Shown here in pieces: positions 7,459 through 15,506 of a stretch of 34,508 nucleotides of DNA (within the stretch, counting starts at the first letter, position 1; each line of letters opens with the position of its first letter). Origin of the DNA: an uncultured Oscillospiraceae bacterium (GTDB lineage: Bacteria; Bacillota; Clostridia; Oscillospirales; Acutalibacteraceae); contig CAUFXR010000016.1 in NCBI GenBank assembly GCA_959596515.1, forward strand, positions 1-34,508. Reading direction: 5' to 3'. A model generated the notes under the pieces. It saw only the letters and a list, made by a program, of their open reading frames with translations, was not told the origin of the DNA and searched no databases. The position numbers and the translations under genes were made by a program.

Positions 7459-9007
7459 CAGTTGCTGTCTCCTCCTCTCGATCTTCCGGAGCTGTTCCTG
7501 GCATATGCTGTATGGAATTCGCCCGTTTGGACAATACTTTCCAGCTACATCGAATCGCGACATCCCTCATAGAGAAAAGACTAAAGGGGGAAACAGGCGC
7601 TAAAAAGGGAATTCCATAGGTAGTCTTTCCGCAAATACTCACTAGCAGCACGGAAAACAGCAGCATGACGCCCCAAATTCCCATAATTCCTCCTGCTAAA
7701 ATGGACAAAAGGCGAAGAATCGCGATGGGTTCATACAGATTCGGGATGACATAAGAGGAAATCGCTGTCAGTGCCACTACCATCAAAGTGGTAGCGCCGA
7801 TCAAGCCGGAGGAAATCGCCGTGTCACCAATGACCAACGCTCCTACGATACTGACCGCATGTCCTAAAGGCTTCGGCAGCCGCAGTCCGGCCTCACGCAT
7901 AATTTCATAAATTAAATGAATCACCAAGGTTTCCAGCATTAAAGGAAACGGCGTAACGGCGATAGATGCGGCGATTTTAATCATTAATTCCTCAGGAAAC
8001 ACCTCGGGATTAAACGTGCCCATAGCCACATAAATCCCGGGGAGAAATGTAGCGATAAAAAACGCCAGATATTTCAGCCACCGGGTGAAAGTGGCGAAAT
8101 AAGGCCTGTTGCTATAATCGTCCATAGTTTGAAAATATTCCACAAAGAGATATGGAATAATCAGTACCCCTGGCGCACCATCTACCAGAAGAGCGACCCT
8201 TCCCTCGGCGATCTTTCCGCAAACCGTATCCGGTCTTTCTGTCAGGCCGATCCCCGGAAACATACACAGATTTCTTTCGCCTTCCAAAAAAGGGATCAGA
8301 TAGCTGGCTGATAAAACTGTTTCTAAAGAGGAGGATTTTAATCTTTTTTTGATTTCCTTTATAATTTCTGGGGAGACAGTATCTCTCAGATAACATAAGC
8401 AAACATCGGTTTTGCTCACGCTGCCTACAGACATGGTTTCAAATTTCATCTTCGGGTTTTTCATCCGCCGGCGTATCAATGTCATATTGATTCTCAAAGG
8501 TTCTACAAATCCTTCCTTAGAACCCTTTTCCATCACTTCATTGGTCGGTTCCGACACACTGCGAAAGCTGAATCCCTGGAGGCCGATCGCCAGAATTACA
8601 CCGCATCCATCCAGCGCAATCAGCGCAAATCCGGACATCACCAAAGCGAAAGCTTCCTCGAAGGTTCCTACCTCAACCTGCTCTGAACTGGAGAGCACAT
8701 TATCTCTGATATACTCATACTTTTCTATCGGATCTTCCCGGCTGTAAAAGGTTCGCATCATCGGATTGATCACCGCATTGGCCAGCGTTTCTTTGTTGAC
8801 CATACCTTCTATCGTGATCACCGCCGCCTTCACGCCTTCGATCTCCATTTCCCTTATGGTCAAATCAGCGCTGCCGTCAAATTTATCACGAAAAAAATTT
8901 AAGTTCCAGGCCAAATTTTCTGACAGTATCTGCTGCGTATCCGCAGCGGACGGACTTGGTTTCCGGGTGGTATACTGGATCATTAAATTCTTGAAGTAAG
9001 AAAACAT
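7451..9007 (-). CDS. gerXA: Spore germination protein GerA-type subunit
   Basis: A subunit of the germinant receptor (GerA/SpoVAF family). The 518-residue product has a long hydrophilic N-terminal domain (about residues 1-290) with the family blocks ENLAWNLNFFRDKFDGSADL, GRVALLVDGAPGVLIIPYLF and DDYSNRPYFATFTRWLKYLAFF, and then four to five membrane segments including the conserved EAGLRLPKPLGHAVSIVGAL. The ATG at 9007 is chosen because GGGGGA lies six bases upstream; ATGs at 9013 and 9076 are less well placed. It is the first gene of a compact A-B-C operon with overlapping ends. Such operons are usually read by forespore sigma-G; I could not identify a convincing sigma-G promoter. Confidence 0.95.
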   Translation of the reverse strand: MFSYFKNLMIQYTTRKPSPSAADTQQILSENLAWNLNFFRDKFDGSADLTIREMEIEGVKAAVITIEGMVNKETLANAVINPMMRTFYSREDPIEKYEYIRDNVLSSSEQVEVGTFEEAFALVMSGFALIALDGCGVILAIGLQGFSFRSVSEPTNEVMEKGSKEGFVEPLRINMTLIRRRMKNPKMKFETMSVGSVSKTDVCLCYLRDTVSPEIIKEIKKRLKSSSLETVLSASYLIPFLEGERNLCMFPGIGLTERPDTVCGKIAEGRVALLVDGAPGVLIIPYLFVEYFQTMDDYSNRPYFATFTRWLKYLAFFIATFLPGIYVAMGTFNPEVFPEELMIKIAASIAVTPFPLMLETLVIHLIYEIMREAGLRLPKPLGHAVSIVGALVIGDTAISSGLIGATTLMVVALTAISSYVIPNLYEPIAILRLLSILAGGIMGIWGVMLLFSVLLVSICGKTTYGIPFLAPVSPFSLFSMRDVAIRCSWKVLSKRANSIQHMPGTAPEDREEETATDD

Positions 9008-9038
9008 CTTCATTCCCCCATGAAAACTAGTGTGACAG

Positions 9039-9067
9039 TTCTTCAAAGAAATTATACCCAGTATAAA
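9039..9067 (+). promoter_or_regulatory. Possible promoter of the DUF421 gene
   Basis: TTCTTC (9039-9044), a 17-base spacer and TATAAA (9062-9067). The -10 is good and the -35 weak. It lies back to back with a possible gerXA -10 (TATAAT, minus strand, 9056-9051), so the divergent units share about 120 bp of control region. Confidence 0.4.
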
Positions 9068-9079
9068 TTTTTTCAATCA
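9051..9079 (-). promoter_or_regulatory. Possible promoter of the gerX operon
   Basis: On the minus strand TATAAT (9056-9051) lies 17 bases after TGATTG (9079-9074), a poor -35. The same stretch also shows GGGTATAAT, which resembles a sigma-F/sigma-G type -10, without a convincing -35. The sigma factor is therefore undecided. Confidence 0.3.
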
Positions 9080-9127
9080 CGGCAAACTAAAAGACGCAAG
9101 AAAAGATTCCTTAAGGCGAGGTATCCT

Positions 9128-9844
9128 ATGACCATTTCTTTGATTCGAACAATCCTTTTATATGTCATAATCATTGTAGCCATCAGAATCATGGGGAAAC
9201 GTCAGATCAGCGAACTTCAAACCTCTGAATTGGTGGTTACCCTATTGATTTCTGATATTGCCGCCATTCCTATGCAGAACACCGGACAACCCCTTTTCAG
9301 CGGCATTATCCCCATTTTAGTACTGGTATCCTGCGAGATCGCCGCTTCATTCTTTATGGTGAAAAATTCCCGGTTCCGTAAGTTGATCGCCGGAAAGCCA
9401 CAGGTAGTCATCAACAATGGTATCGTAGACCAATCACAGATGAAGCGACTACGTATGAGTACCGAGGACCTTTCTGAACAGCTTCGGCAGATGAATGTAT
9501 TTTCTATACAGGATGTGGCCTATGCCATTGTGGAAACCAACGGTAAGCTTAGTGTGATGAAAAAGCCGGAAAAAGAACAGGTATCCGCTTCCATGCTGGG
9601 AATTGTAGCGCCTGACCATGGGATCGATGCCGTAGTTATCAGCGACGGCGAACTGTCCAAATTTTCTTTAGACCTGTGCCATCTCACCGAGGATTGGGTC
9701 ATGGGAGTACTCAACGGGAAAAATCTAAAATTAGAAGATGTCTTTATTATGACCGCCAATTCAAAGAAAAATTATTATCTCATTTTGAAAGACGAGAAAC
9801 AAAACAAAATTCTAAATAACAGCTCACAAAAAGGAGGGCGGTAA
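9128..9844 (+). CDS. DUF421 family membrane protein (YetF-like)
   Basis: A 238-residue membrane protein with two to three N-terminal helices (starting MTISLIRTILLYVIIIVAIR), the conserved MGKRQISELQTSELVVTLLISDIAA segment (about residues 22-46) and a soluble C-terminal YetF-type domain (IRxxxM-like strand, SIQDVAYAIVETNGKLSV, DGWxxxxL-like end). The molecular function of the family is unknown. DUF421 proteins occur in spore membranes of Bacillus (the 2Duf protein has DUF421 plus DUF1657). The ATG at 9128 follows AAGGCGAGG; an upstream extension to 9020 is Lys/Arg-rich and lacks a binding site. The gene is followed at once by a DUF4363 gene, and is divergent from a germination operon, which suggests a spore-membrane role. 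That role is inference. Confidence 0.9.
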   Translation: MTISLIRTILLYVIIIVAIRIMGKRQISELQTSELVVTLLISDIAAIPMQNTGQPLFSGIIPILVLVSCEIAASFFMVKNSRFRKLIAGKPQVVINNGIVDQSQMKRLRMSTEDLSEQLRQMNVFSIQDVAYAIVETNGKLSVMKKPEKEQVSASMLGIVAPDHGIDAVVISDGELSKFSLDLCHLTEDWVMGVLNGKNLKLEDVFIMTANSKKNYYLILKDEKQNKILNNSSQKGGR

Positions 9845-9845
9845 T

Positions 9846-10226
9846 ATGAAACGTATTTGGGTTGCGGTGTGCGCAATGGTACTGATGATTACTCTTTGTG
9901 TCATTGAGCTATCCTTCACCAATTCCTCTATCGATCGTCTGACAGAAAAACTTGATCAGGCGGAGCAAAAGATTTATGACGAAGATTATTCCACTGCTTT
10001 TCAATTGAGCGAAGAGATCTTGGAGGTTTGGAGTAACGACCATAAGATTCTCTCTTTTTACACGACTCACGACCAACTTGAACAGGTCGACCTTTCCTTC
10101 TCCGTCCTCACAGTCTATTTACAACAGGGAAACTATGACGACTTTCTCGCGGAAAAGCATAGGGCTGTCGCCCAGCTGGAAAATGTACGTGATAATGAAA
10201 TGTTCAGCCTTCATAATCTATTTTAA
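9846..10226 (+). CDS. DUF4363 family protein
   Basis: A 126-residue protein of unknown function. It has one N-terminal membrane helix or uncleaved signal (residues about 4-23) and then a mainly helical, acidic outer domain (SSIDRLTEKLDQAEQKIYDE and onward) ending in DNEMFSLHNLF, the pattern of DUF4363. The ribosome binding site AAAGGAGGGCGG lies across the last codons of the DUF421 gene and the ATG follows that gene's stop by one base, so the two are translationally coupled. The pairing of DUF421 with DUF4363 recurs in clostridia, as far as I recall, and suggests one membrane complex. Confidence 0.83.
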   Translation: MKRIWVAVCAMVLMITLCVIELSFTNSSIDRLTEKLDQAEQKIYDEDYSTAFQLSEEILEVWSNDHKILSFYTTHDQLEQVDLSFSVLTVYLQQGNYDDFLAEKHRAVAQLENVRDNEMFSLHNLF

Positions 10227-10310
10227 TCACCTTGCCAATATGGCCAAAGCTAAATATGATGAATCAGTTCGTATCGATATCTGTTCATCATCTGTTTATC
10301 GAAACTTACT

Positions 10311-10355
10311 GATAAAAAAGCCCGGGCTGTAAAATCAGTCCGGGCTTTTTTTATC
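10311..10355. terminator. Bidirectional terminator between DUF4363 gene and cysS
   Basis: A 10-bp stem with one G-U pair, GCCCGGGCTG (10320-10329) and CAGTCCGGGC (10336-10345), is extended by A6/T7 runs. It terminates the DUF421-DUF4363 unit and can also serve cysS from the other strand. Confidence 0.88.
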
Positions 10356-10457
10356 GGTAACACTTTTATTTTGCTAGAATTGGCAAATGGCTCTCTGGAA
10401 GGCTGAAAGCTGTTATACCCTCTGTTTTCAGTTCCTGATAAAGCCGCCGCTTCTCAC

Positions 10458-11870
10458 TTATTCTTCAATATGCCACTTGGTTCCCTGCGGAGTATCCTCC
10501 AACACCACATGCCGGGCGTTCAATTCATCCCGGATCCGGTCAGCCTCCGCCCAGTTTTTACTCTTCCTCGCCTCTACACGCTGCTGGATCAGTGCTTCGA
10601 TTTCTTGGTCCAAACCTTTCTGGTTGTCCTTTTTAGCGTACAGCAGTCCCAAAACCCCTGCCAGGCTGTTAAACAGATTCAGCGCTTCTTCGGCAATTTC
10701 CTTATGAGGATTGGTGGCGGTACTCAGGTTCGTGTTAATATCCTTCGCCAGCTCAAACAGCACCGCGATAGCGTCAGCGGTATTCAGATCATCATCCATA
10801 GCACTGCAGAAACGCCCCTGATAATACTCCAGACGTTTCCGAATTTCCTCATCCTTTACCTTCCAGCCGGTTTTAGCGTTACTTACCACAAACTCTAAAT
10901 TCTCCCGGCAGGTATAAAGACGCTCTAAAGCGGCGGTACACTGCTTTAAAAGCTCCACACTATAATTGATCGGGCTTCTGTAATGAGATGCTACCATCAG
11001 GTAACGAATCGGTTCATAACCGAACTCATTAGCTACCTCGCGGACTGTAAAGAAATTATTCAGGCTTTTAGACATTTTTCGATTGTCTACATTGATGTAG
11101 CCATTATGCATCCAGTAATGCGCGAAGGGTACCCCATTGCAGCACTCGCTCTGGGCGATCTCATTTTCATGATGCGGAAAGATCAAATCTTGCCCGCCGC
11201 AATGGATATCAATGGTATTGCCCAAATAGGTTCTGGCCATAGCGGAACACTCAATATGCCATCCCGGACGCCCTTTTCCCCACGGGGAATCCCAATATGG
11301 CTCTCCCGGCTTCGCCGCTTTCCAAAGGGCGAAATCCATCGGATCTTCCTTACTTTCTCCCACGCCGATGCGGGCGCCAGCTTCCAAATCCTCCAAGGGC
11401 TGATGAGAAAGCTTTCCATACTCGCTAAACTTCAGGGTACGGAAATAAACATCGCCGTTTTCCGCCGGGTAGGCGTAACCCTTTTCCACTAGATCAGAAA
11501 TAATTTCTATAATCTGTTTCATAGTCTCCGTGGCTCTGGGGTGAACGGTAGCCTCCCGAATATTTAAACCTTTGGAATCGGTTACATATTCCTGTATATA
11601 CCGCTCGGCAATGGTCAGGTAATCGGTATTCTCCTCGTTTGCCTTGCGGATAATCTTATCGTCAATATCGGTAAAATTCTGCACGAAGGTTACTTTCATG
11701 CCCCGGTATTCCAGGTATCTGCGAAGAATGTCGAATACGCACATAGGCCTAGCGTTGCCGATATGGATAAAATTATAAACTGTAGGTCCACAGGCATAAA
11801 TTTTCGCCTCTCCCGGCGTAATGGGTATAAATTCTTCCTTTTGTCTGGTAAGGGTATTAAAAATTTTCAC
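10458..11870 (-). CDS. cysS: Cysteinyl-tRNA synthetase
   Basis: Class I synthetase that charges tRNA-Cys. The 470-residue product carries the HIGH-type motif as HIGN (residues 36-39), the zinc ligands Cys27 (ACGPTVYN), Cys in GWHIECSAM and the HHENE pair, and KMSKS in the active-site loop. The C-terminal helical tRNA-binding region ends in GTKWHIEE. I chose the GTG at 11870, six bases after GGGAGGT; a longer reading to 11903 has no binding site. It lies 174 bases downstream of cysE on the same strand, which links cysteine synthesis with its use in translation. Confidence 0.96.
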   Translation of the reverse strand: MKIFNTLTRQKEEFIPITPGEAKIYACGPTVYNFIHIGNARPMCVFDILRRYLEYRGMKVTFVQNFTDIDDKIIRKANEENTDYLTIAERYIQEYVTDSKGLNIREATVHPRATETMKQIIEIISDLVEKGYAYPAENGDVYFRTLKFSEYGKLSHQPLEDLEAGARIGVGESKEDPMDFALWKAAKPGEPYWDSPWGKGRPGWHIECSAMARTYLGNTIDIHCGGQDLIFPHHENEIAQSECCNGVPFAHYWMHNGYINVDNRKMSKSLNNFFTVREVANEFGYEPIRYLMVASHYRSPINYSVELLKQCTAALERLYTCRENLEFVVSNAKTGWKVKDEEIRKRLEYYQGRFCSAMDDDLNTADAIAVLFELAKDINTNLSTATNPHKEIAEEALNLFNSLAGVLGLLYAKKDNQKGLDQEIEALIQQRVEARKSKNWAEADRIRDELNARHVVLEDTPQGTKWHIEE

Positions 11871-11921
11871 AAAAGTACCTCCCGATCTTAGTGATTGGAA
11901 CACGCCTCACGATGAGCATCA

Positions 11922-11944
11922 TATTGGCTAGGATTGAGCCAATA
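11922..11944 (-). other. Hairpin in the cysE-cysS spacer
   Basis: A perfect 8-bp stem TATTGGCT/AGCCAATA with a 7-base loop lies about 55 bases before the cysS start. There is no following T run, so it is not a terminator; it may stabilise or process the mRNA. The spacer has no other recognised element. Confidence 0.4.
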
Positions 11945-12044
11945 CGTTATCACGTAAGGATTTGCCTGCGTTGGCGAGGTCGTGAGTGCGTCTTCCATAT
12001 TTTTATTTGGATGTTCCTGAATAATGTTCTTGAATAGATGGAAC

Positions 12045-12722
12045 CTATTGGTCCTTTTCGGATTCCCCGTGATCTTTTTCCAATTCCAAATTTTTCTCCA
12101 ACTTTTCCATCTGAGCTTGTAATCTGGTAAGCTGATATTGCATCCGGCAGATTTCCTGAGCCACCGGATCGCCGTAATGGATCTGATCCAGAGCGCCTAC
12201 CTTAACGCCGTTAACCCTGACGACACGGGCTGGAACGCCTACTGCCGTAGCGTTGGCTGGAACTTCTTCCAGCACCACCGCTCCCGCGGCGATACGGGCG
12301 TTATCTCCGATGGTAAACGGTCCCAGAACCTTAGCGCCGGAACCAATCAACACATTGTTGCCCAGGGTAGGATGGCGTTTTCCATTTTCTTTGCCAGTAC
12401 CTCCCAAGGTCACGTTTTGATAAATGGTACAATTATCTCCAATTTCTGTGGTTTCCCCAATGACCACGCCCATGCCGTGGTCGATAAAAAGTCCCTTCCC
12501 TATTTTGGCGCCCGGATGGATTTCTATACCTGTGCGGTGACGGGCATGCTGAGAAATCATCCTAGCGATGAATTTCATATTGTGTCGGTAAAACCAATGG
12601 GAACGCCGATAAGCTCTCACTGCCTTAAACCCGGAATAAAGGAAATAAACCTCTGCCCGGGAACGGGCCGCGGGGTCGCGTTCCATAATGGAATCAATCT
12701 CCGCTTTTAAACGGTCGAACAC
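12045..12722 (-). CDS. cysE: Serine O-acetyltransferase
   Basis: Makes O-acetylserine from serine and acetyl-CoA, the first step of cysteine synthesis. The 225-residue product has a helical N-terminal part (1-60) and a left-handed beta-helix of hexapeptide repeats (about 63-170) with the active-site stretch GIEIHPGAKIGKGLFIDHG and the following VVIGETTEIGDNCTIYQNV. The C-terminal 50 residues form a charged coiled-coil-like tail (QLTRLQAQMEKLEKNLELEK). Start is GTG at 12722, with AAAGGGGGAT just upstream. It is followed by cysS. Control could act at the leader hairpin 12776-12813. Confidence 0.95.
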   Translation of the reverse strand: MFDRLKAEIDSIMERDPAARSRAEVYFLYSGFKAVRAYRRSHWFYRHNMKFIARMISQHARHRTGIEIHPGAKIGKGLFIDHGMGVVIGETTEIGDNCTIYQNVTLGGTGKENGKRHPTLGNNVLIGSGAKVLGPFTIGDNARIAAGAVVLEEVPANATAVGVPARVVRVNGVKVGALDQIHYGDPVAQEICRMQYQLTRLQAQMEKLEKNLELEKDHGESEKDQ

Positions 12723-12775
12723 ACTGATCCCCCTTTCTATCTATCGTAATCTTCCTGCTGGAAAGTAACACAATC

Positions 12776-12813
12776 AGAAAACCTCCATCCCCATAGCTTT
12801 ATGAGGACGGAGG
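12776..12813 (-). terminator. Hairpin before cysE: pgsA terminator or cysE attenuator
   Basis: A 14-bp stem with two G-U pairs (12813-12800 with 12795-12782, loop of four) is followed on the minus strand by TTTTCTG. It lies between the pgsA stop and the cysE start. If the promoter at 12866-12895 is real, the hairpin sits in the cysE leader and could attenuate it; otherwise it ends the rimO-pgsA transcript. I found no T-box consensus nearby. Confidence 0.6.
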
Positions 12814-12865
12814 CGAAGTTCTTATTTTTCACTCCCGCCGGACGTACAAAACTAATTCACGATTC

Positions 12866-12895
12866 ATTATATACGAAACCGGGGAAAAATGCCAG
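12866..12895 (-). promoter_or_regulatory. Possible promoter of cysE
   Basis: The minus strand shows CTGGCA (12895-12890), an 18-base spacer and a perfect TATAAT (12871-12866) right after the pgsA stop codon. The -35 is mediocre. Confidence 0.45.
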
Positions 12896-13462
12896 CTATT
12901 TCACATTTTTTATCAGAGAACGGTTCTTCCACAGATAAACGCCACCGGAGATCAGCGTAAGAGCGGTGCAAACACACAGGGCCGTAAAGCCAATCCACCA
13001 GAACAGTTCCAGATAAACATAGTCTGTAATGTGGTTCACCGCCTGAAGCGCCATCACCAGCAAAATAGCAAAAATCTGGCTTACGGTTTTAGCTTTTCCC
13101 CAAAGGTTGGCGGCTATCACCTTACCGCCTCCAGCCGCTACCAAACGGATTGAGGTTACGATAAATTCTCTGGCGAGAATGATAATCACCAGAGCGGCAT
13201 CGGCCCATCCTAATGCAACAAAACACACAAAAGCGGACATCGTCAAGATTTTATCCGCTACCGGATCCGCGAATTTTCCGAAATCTGTCACCAAACCATG
13301 TTTTCTGGCGATTTTACCGTCCAGCATATCGGTAAGAGACGCAACAGAGAACACGAGAATCGCCCAAATTTCGTTGTAAGGGATTCCGGGAATCAAAAGG
13401 AACGCCACAAAAAAAGGTACCAACGCAATACGCAGTAGGGTCAGTTTATTGGGAAGATTCAT
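12896..13462 (-). CDS. pgsA: CDP-diacylglycerol--glycerol-3-phosphate 3-phosphatidyltransferase
   Basis: Membrane enzyme that makes phosphatidylglycerophosphate, the committed step to phosphatidylglycerol and cardiolipin. The 188-residue product has about five hydrophobic segments. It has the full CDP-alcohol phosphotransferase motif with its spacing: D45, D48, G49, A52, R53, G62, D66 and D70. Family length is normal. The ATG at 13462 overlaps the rimO stop (ATGA), so translation is coupled. The rimO-pgsA order is common in Firmicutes and usually leads into recA; here recA-recX lies upstream of the pair instead. Confidence 0.96.
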   Translation of the reverse strand: MNLPNKLTLLRIALVPFFVAFLLIPGIPYNEIWAILVFSVASLTDMLDGKIARKHGLVTDFGKFADPVADKILTMSAFVCFVALGWADAALVIIILAREFIVTSIRLVAAGGGKVIAANLWGKAKTVSQIFAILLVMALQAVNHITDYVYLELFWWIGFTALCVCTALTLISGGVYLWKNRSLIKNVK

Positions 13463-14793
13463 GTCGTCACCACCTGGCCGATTAAATCACAGTCCATCGT
13501 ATCAGTAATCTCCACTTGTACAAACATACCCGGATAAGGCTTTTTCCCTTCCACAGTGAAGAAAACTTTGGTATCAATCTCCGGGGCATCGGCCGCGCTT
13601 CTGCCAAAACAACACTCCGCGTACCGGTCCCAGCCCTCATTCAGTACGGTAATGGTTTTTCCCACCATTTCCTGGCTCATTTCATCCATCAACGCCATTT
13701 GCTGCTCCATCATCAGCTCCTGACGATGTTCTTTGATTTCCCGGGAAATTTGATCCGGCAGTTTCGCCGCCGGAGTTCCTTCCTCCTGAGAATAGGCAAA
13801 ACATCCCATACGCTCAAACCGTATTTCCTTCGCAAATTCCGCTAACTCCTCAAAAGCCTCCTCGGTTTCCCCCGGAAAGCCTACCATAAAGGTGGTACGC
13901 AGCACAATACCCGGTACCATTTCGCGGATTTTCCGAATCAGCGCCGTCAGTGTTTCCCGGTCACCATGCCGATTCATGGCTTTCAGGACCTGCTGATTAC
14001 AGTGCTGTAGCGGCAGATCCATGTATTTTAAAATTTTCTCCTCTTTCGCCATAACTTCTAAAAGCGCGTCGGTGATTCGCTCCGGATAGCAGTACAACAC
14101 CCGGATCCATCGAATTCCCTCCACCTTGCAAAGCTCTGTCAAAAGCTGGGGCAATTTTCCTTCCCCATACAGATCCTCTCCATAGCGGGTCGTGTCCTGA
14201 GCGATAACCATCAGTTCCTTGACGCCCCATTTGGCTAATTTTTCCGCCTCAGCGATAACATCTTCCATTTTCCGGCTGCGGTAGCCGCCTCGAATAGAAG
14301 GAATCGCACAGTAAGTACAGTGGTTGTCGCATCCCTCGGCAATCTTTAAATAGGAAAAATAACTCGGAGTGCTCTGCACTCGCTCTCCCTCCAGAGGAAG
14401 CTCCTCTTTGGGCGGGAAAGTTTTGATCCGCTTACCCGCCAAGGCTTCCCGAACAATCCTGGCGATCTCTCTGTTGGCGCCGATTCCTACCACCGCGTTG
14501 ACCTCCGGCAACTCTTTCGCGATTTCCTGCTGATATCGCTCCGCCAGGCAGCCAGTAACTACTATCGCCTTAATGCGGCCTTCTTCCTTTAGTTTGGCTA
14601 GCTCCAGAATTTCCTCGATACTTTCCTGCTTCGCCGACTCAATAAAGCCGCAGGTATTCACAATAGCCGCGTCGCCCATGGCCACATCGTCTACCAGCTG
14701 AAAACCTTCCTGCTCCAAGGCAGCCATCATCATTTCCGCATCTACGCGGTTTTTTTCGCATCCTAAGCTGATACAACCTACCCGATACGCCAA
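13459..14793 (-). CDS. rimO: Ribosomal protein uS12 methylthiotransferase
   Basis: Radical-SAM enzyme that adds a methylthio group to the conserved aspartate of ribosomal protein S12. The 444-residue product has the three parts of the family: an N-terminal MTTase domain with cluster cysteines C12, C48 and C82, the radical-SAM core with CDNHCTYC (C155, C159, C162), and a C-terminal TRAM domain (about residues 375-440). The RVGCISLGCEKNRVD opening distinguishes RimO from the tRNA enzyme MiaB. Start is TTG at 14793, with AGGAAGGA nine bases upstream; no better ATG exists. It follows recX by 98 bases, in which a small hairpin (14861-14878) is the only structure seen. Confidence 0.95.
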   Translation of the reverse strand: MAYRVGCISLGCEKNRVDAEMMMAALEQEGFQLVDDVAMGDAAIVNTCGFIESAKQESIEEILELAKLKEEGRIKAIVVTGCLAERYQQEIAKELPEVNAVVGIGANREIARIVREALAGKRIKTFPPKEELPLEGERVQSTPSYFSYLKIAEGCDNHCTYCAIPSIRGGYRSRKMEDVIAEAEKLAKWGVKELMVIAQDTTRYGEDLYGEGKLPQLLTELCKVEGIRWIRVLYCYPERITDALLEVMAKEEKILKYMDLPLQHCNQQVLKAMNRHGDRETLTALIRKIREMVPGIVLRTTFMVGFPGETEEAFEELAEFAKEIRFERMGCFAYSQEEGTPAAKLPDQISREIKEHRQELMMEQQMALMDEMSQEMVGKTITVLNEGWDRYAECCFGRSAADAPEIDTKVFFTVEGKKPYPGMFVQVEITDTMDCDLIGQVVTT

Positions 14794-14891
14794 GTGTTAC
14801 AGTCCTTCCTATGGTAAAGTTTTCTAATGCTTTTTAATCATTCTTCCAGACGCTAAATCCACTGGAAATCATTCCAGTTCCTCCGGGGGTC

Positions 14892-15506
14892 TCACTCCTC
14901 GGGAAATTCATAATCTTTCAAGGCCCGACGGATATCCTCCCACCGGTAACCAAGGCGCTGCAGAGCCGCCACGGTACGGCGGCGTCCTTTTTCATCCTCA
15001 AGAGCCCGCAGGTATTTTCGCTCGATCAGGGCCGTCAGCTGCTCTACAGGTTCCGGCTCTAATTCTTCCAGCAATTCTTCGATAAAATCCGGATCAATGC
15101 CCTTTTGAATCAGCTCATATTCCACCCGCTTACGGGCGTAACACTTCCTCTGAAACAATTCTGAAGCGTATCGCCTGGCGTAATCCCTATCGTCGATCAG
15201 TCCGATCTCCTCCATACGATTCGCCGCTTCCTCCGCCGCCTCTTGGGAAGCGGTACGCCGAATTTTATCCACTAACTCTTTTTTCGAGTGATCCCGGTGA
15301 GCAATTAAGTACAAGGCCTTCTCCTTAGCACGATTGGCGTCAGAAGCTAGTAAAAGCTCATGAAGTTCCTCGTTGGTAATCTCAGTTCCCACCTGAAAAC
15401 GGGAACCGAGAAGCGTCTGGGCATCAACATTAACGGCAAACTCCCCGTCCAAATACAAGGCCCGCAGACTTTTCCGTCGCGGCTCGATTGCTGTGATGAG
15501 CATCAT
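14892..15506 (-). CDS. recX: Recombination regulator RecX
   Basis: Inhibits RecA filament extension by binding along the filament. The 204-residue product consists of three-helix repeats, with the typical SKKELVDKIRR, GLIDDRDYARRYASELFQRK and RRTVAALQRLGYRWEDIRRAL segments; the N-terminal 60 residues form a beta-rich extension seen in Firmicutes members. The ATG at 15506 shares a base with the recA stop (TGATG), a classic coupling arrangement. TTG at 15509 or ATG at 15503 are alternatives one codon away. Co-expression with recA is expected. Confidence 0.94.
   Translation of the reverse strand: MMLITAIEPRRKSLRALYLDGEFAVNVDAQTLLGSRFQVGTEITNEELHELLLASDANRAKEKALYLIAHRDHSKKELVDKIRRTASQEAAEEAANRMEEIGLIDDRDYARRYASELFQRKCYARKRVEYELIQKGIDPDFIEELLEELEPEPVEQLTALIERKYLRALEDEKGRRRTVAALQRLGYRWEDIRRALKDYEFPEE

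Noticed and set aside
6364..7563. Longer N terminus for gerXB
   Set aside because: The extra 35 codons lie inside gerXA and give a charged stretch unlike the family; the ATG at 7458 has a binding site and the usual overlap.
9020..9127. Longer N terminus for the DUF421 protein
   Set aside because: The extension is basic, without a ribosome binding site, and lies across the -10 boxes of the shared promoter region.
10078..10332. Frame overlapping the DUF4363 gene
   Set aside because: Wrong frame within a well-supported gene, running into the terminator.
12723..12895. T-box riboswitch before cysE
   Set aside because: No T-box core sequence (TGGN-type antiterminator bulge with its conserved flank) was found; only a simple hairpin is present.
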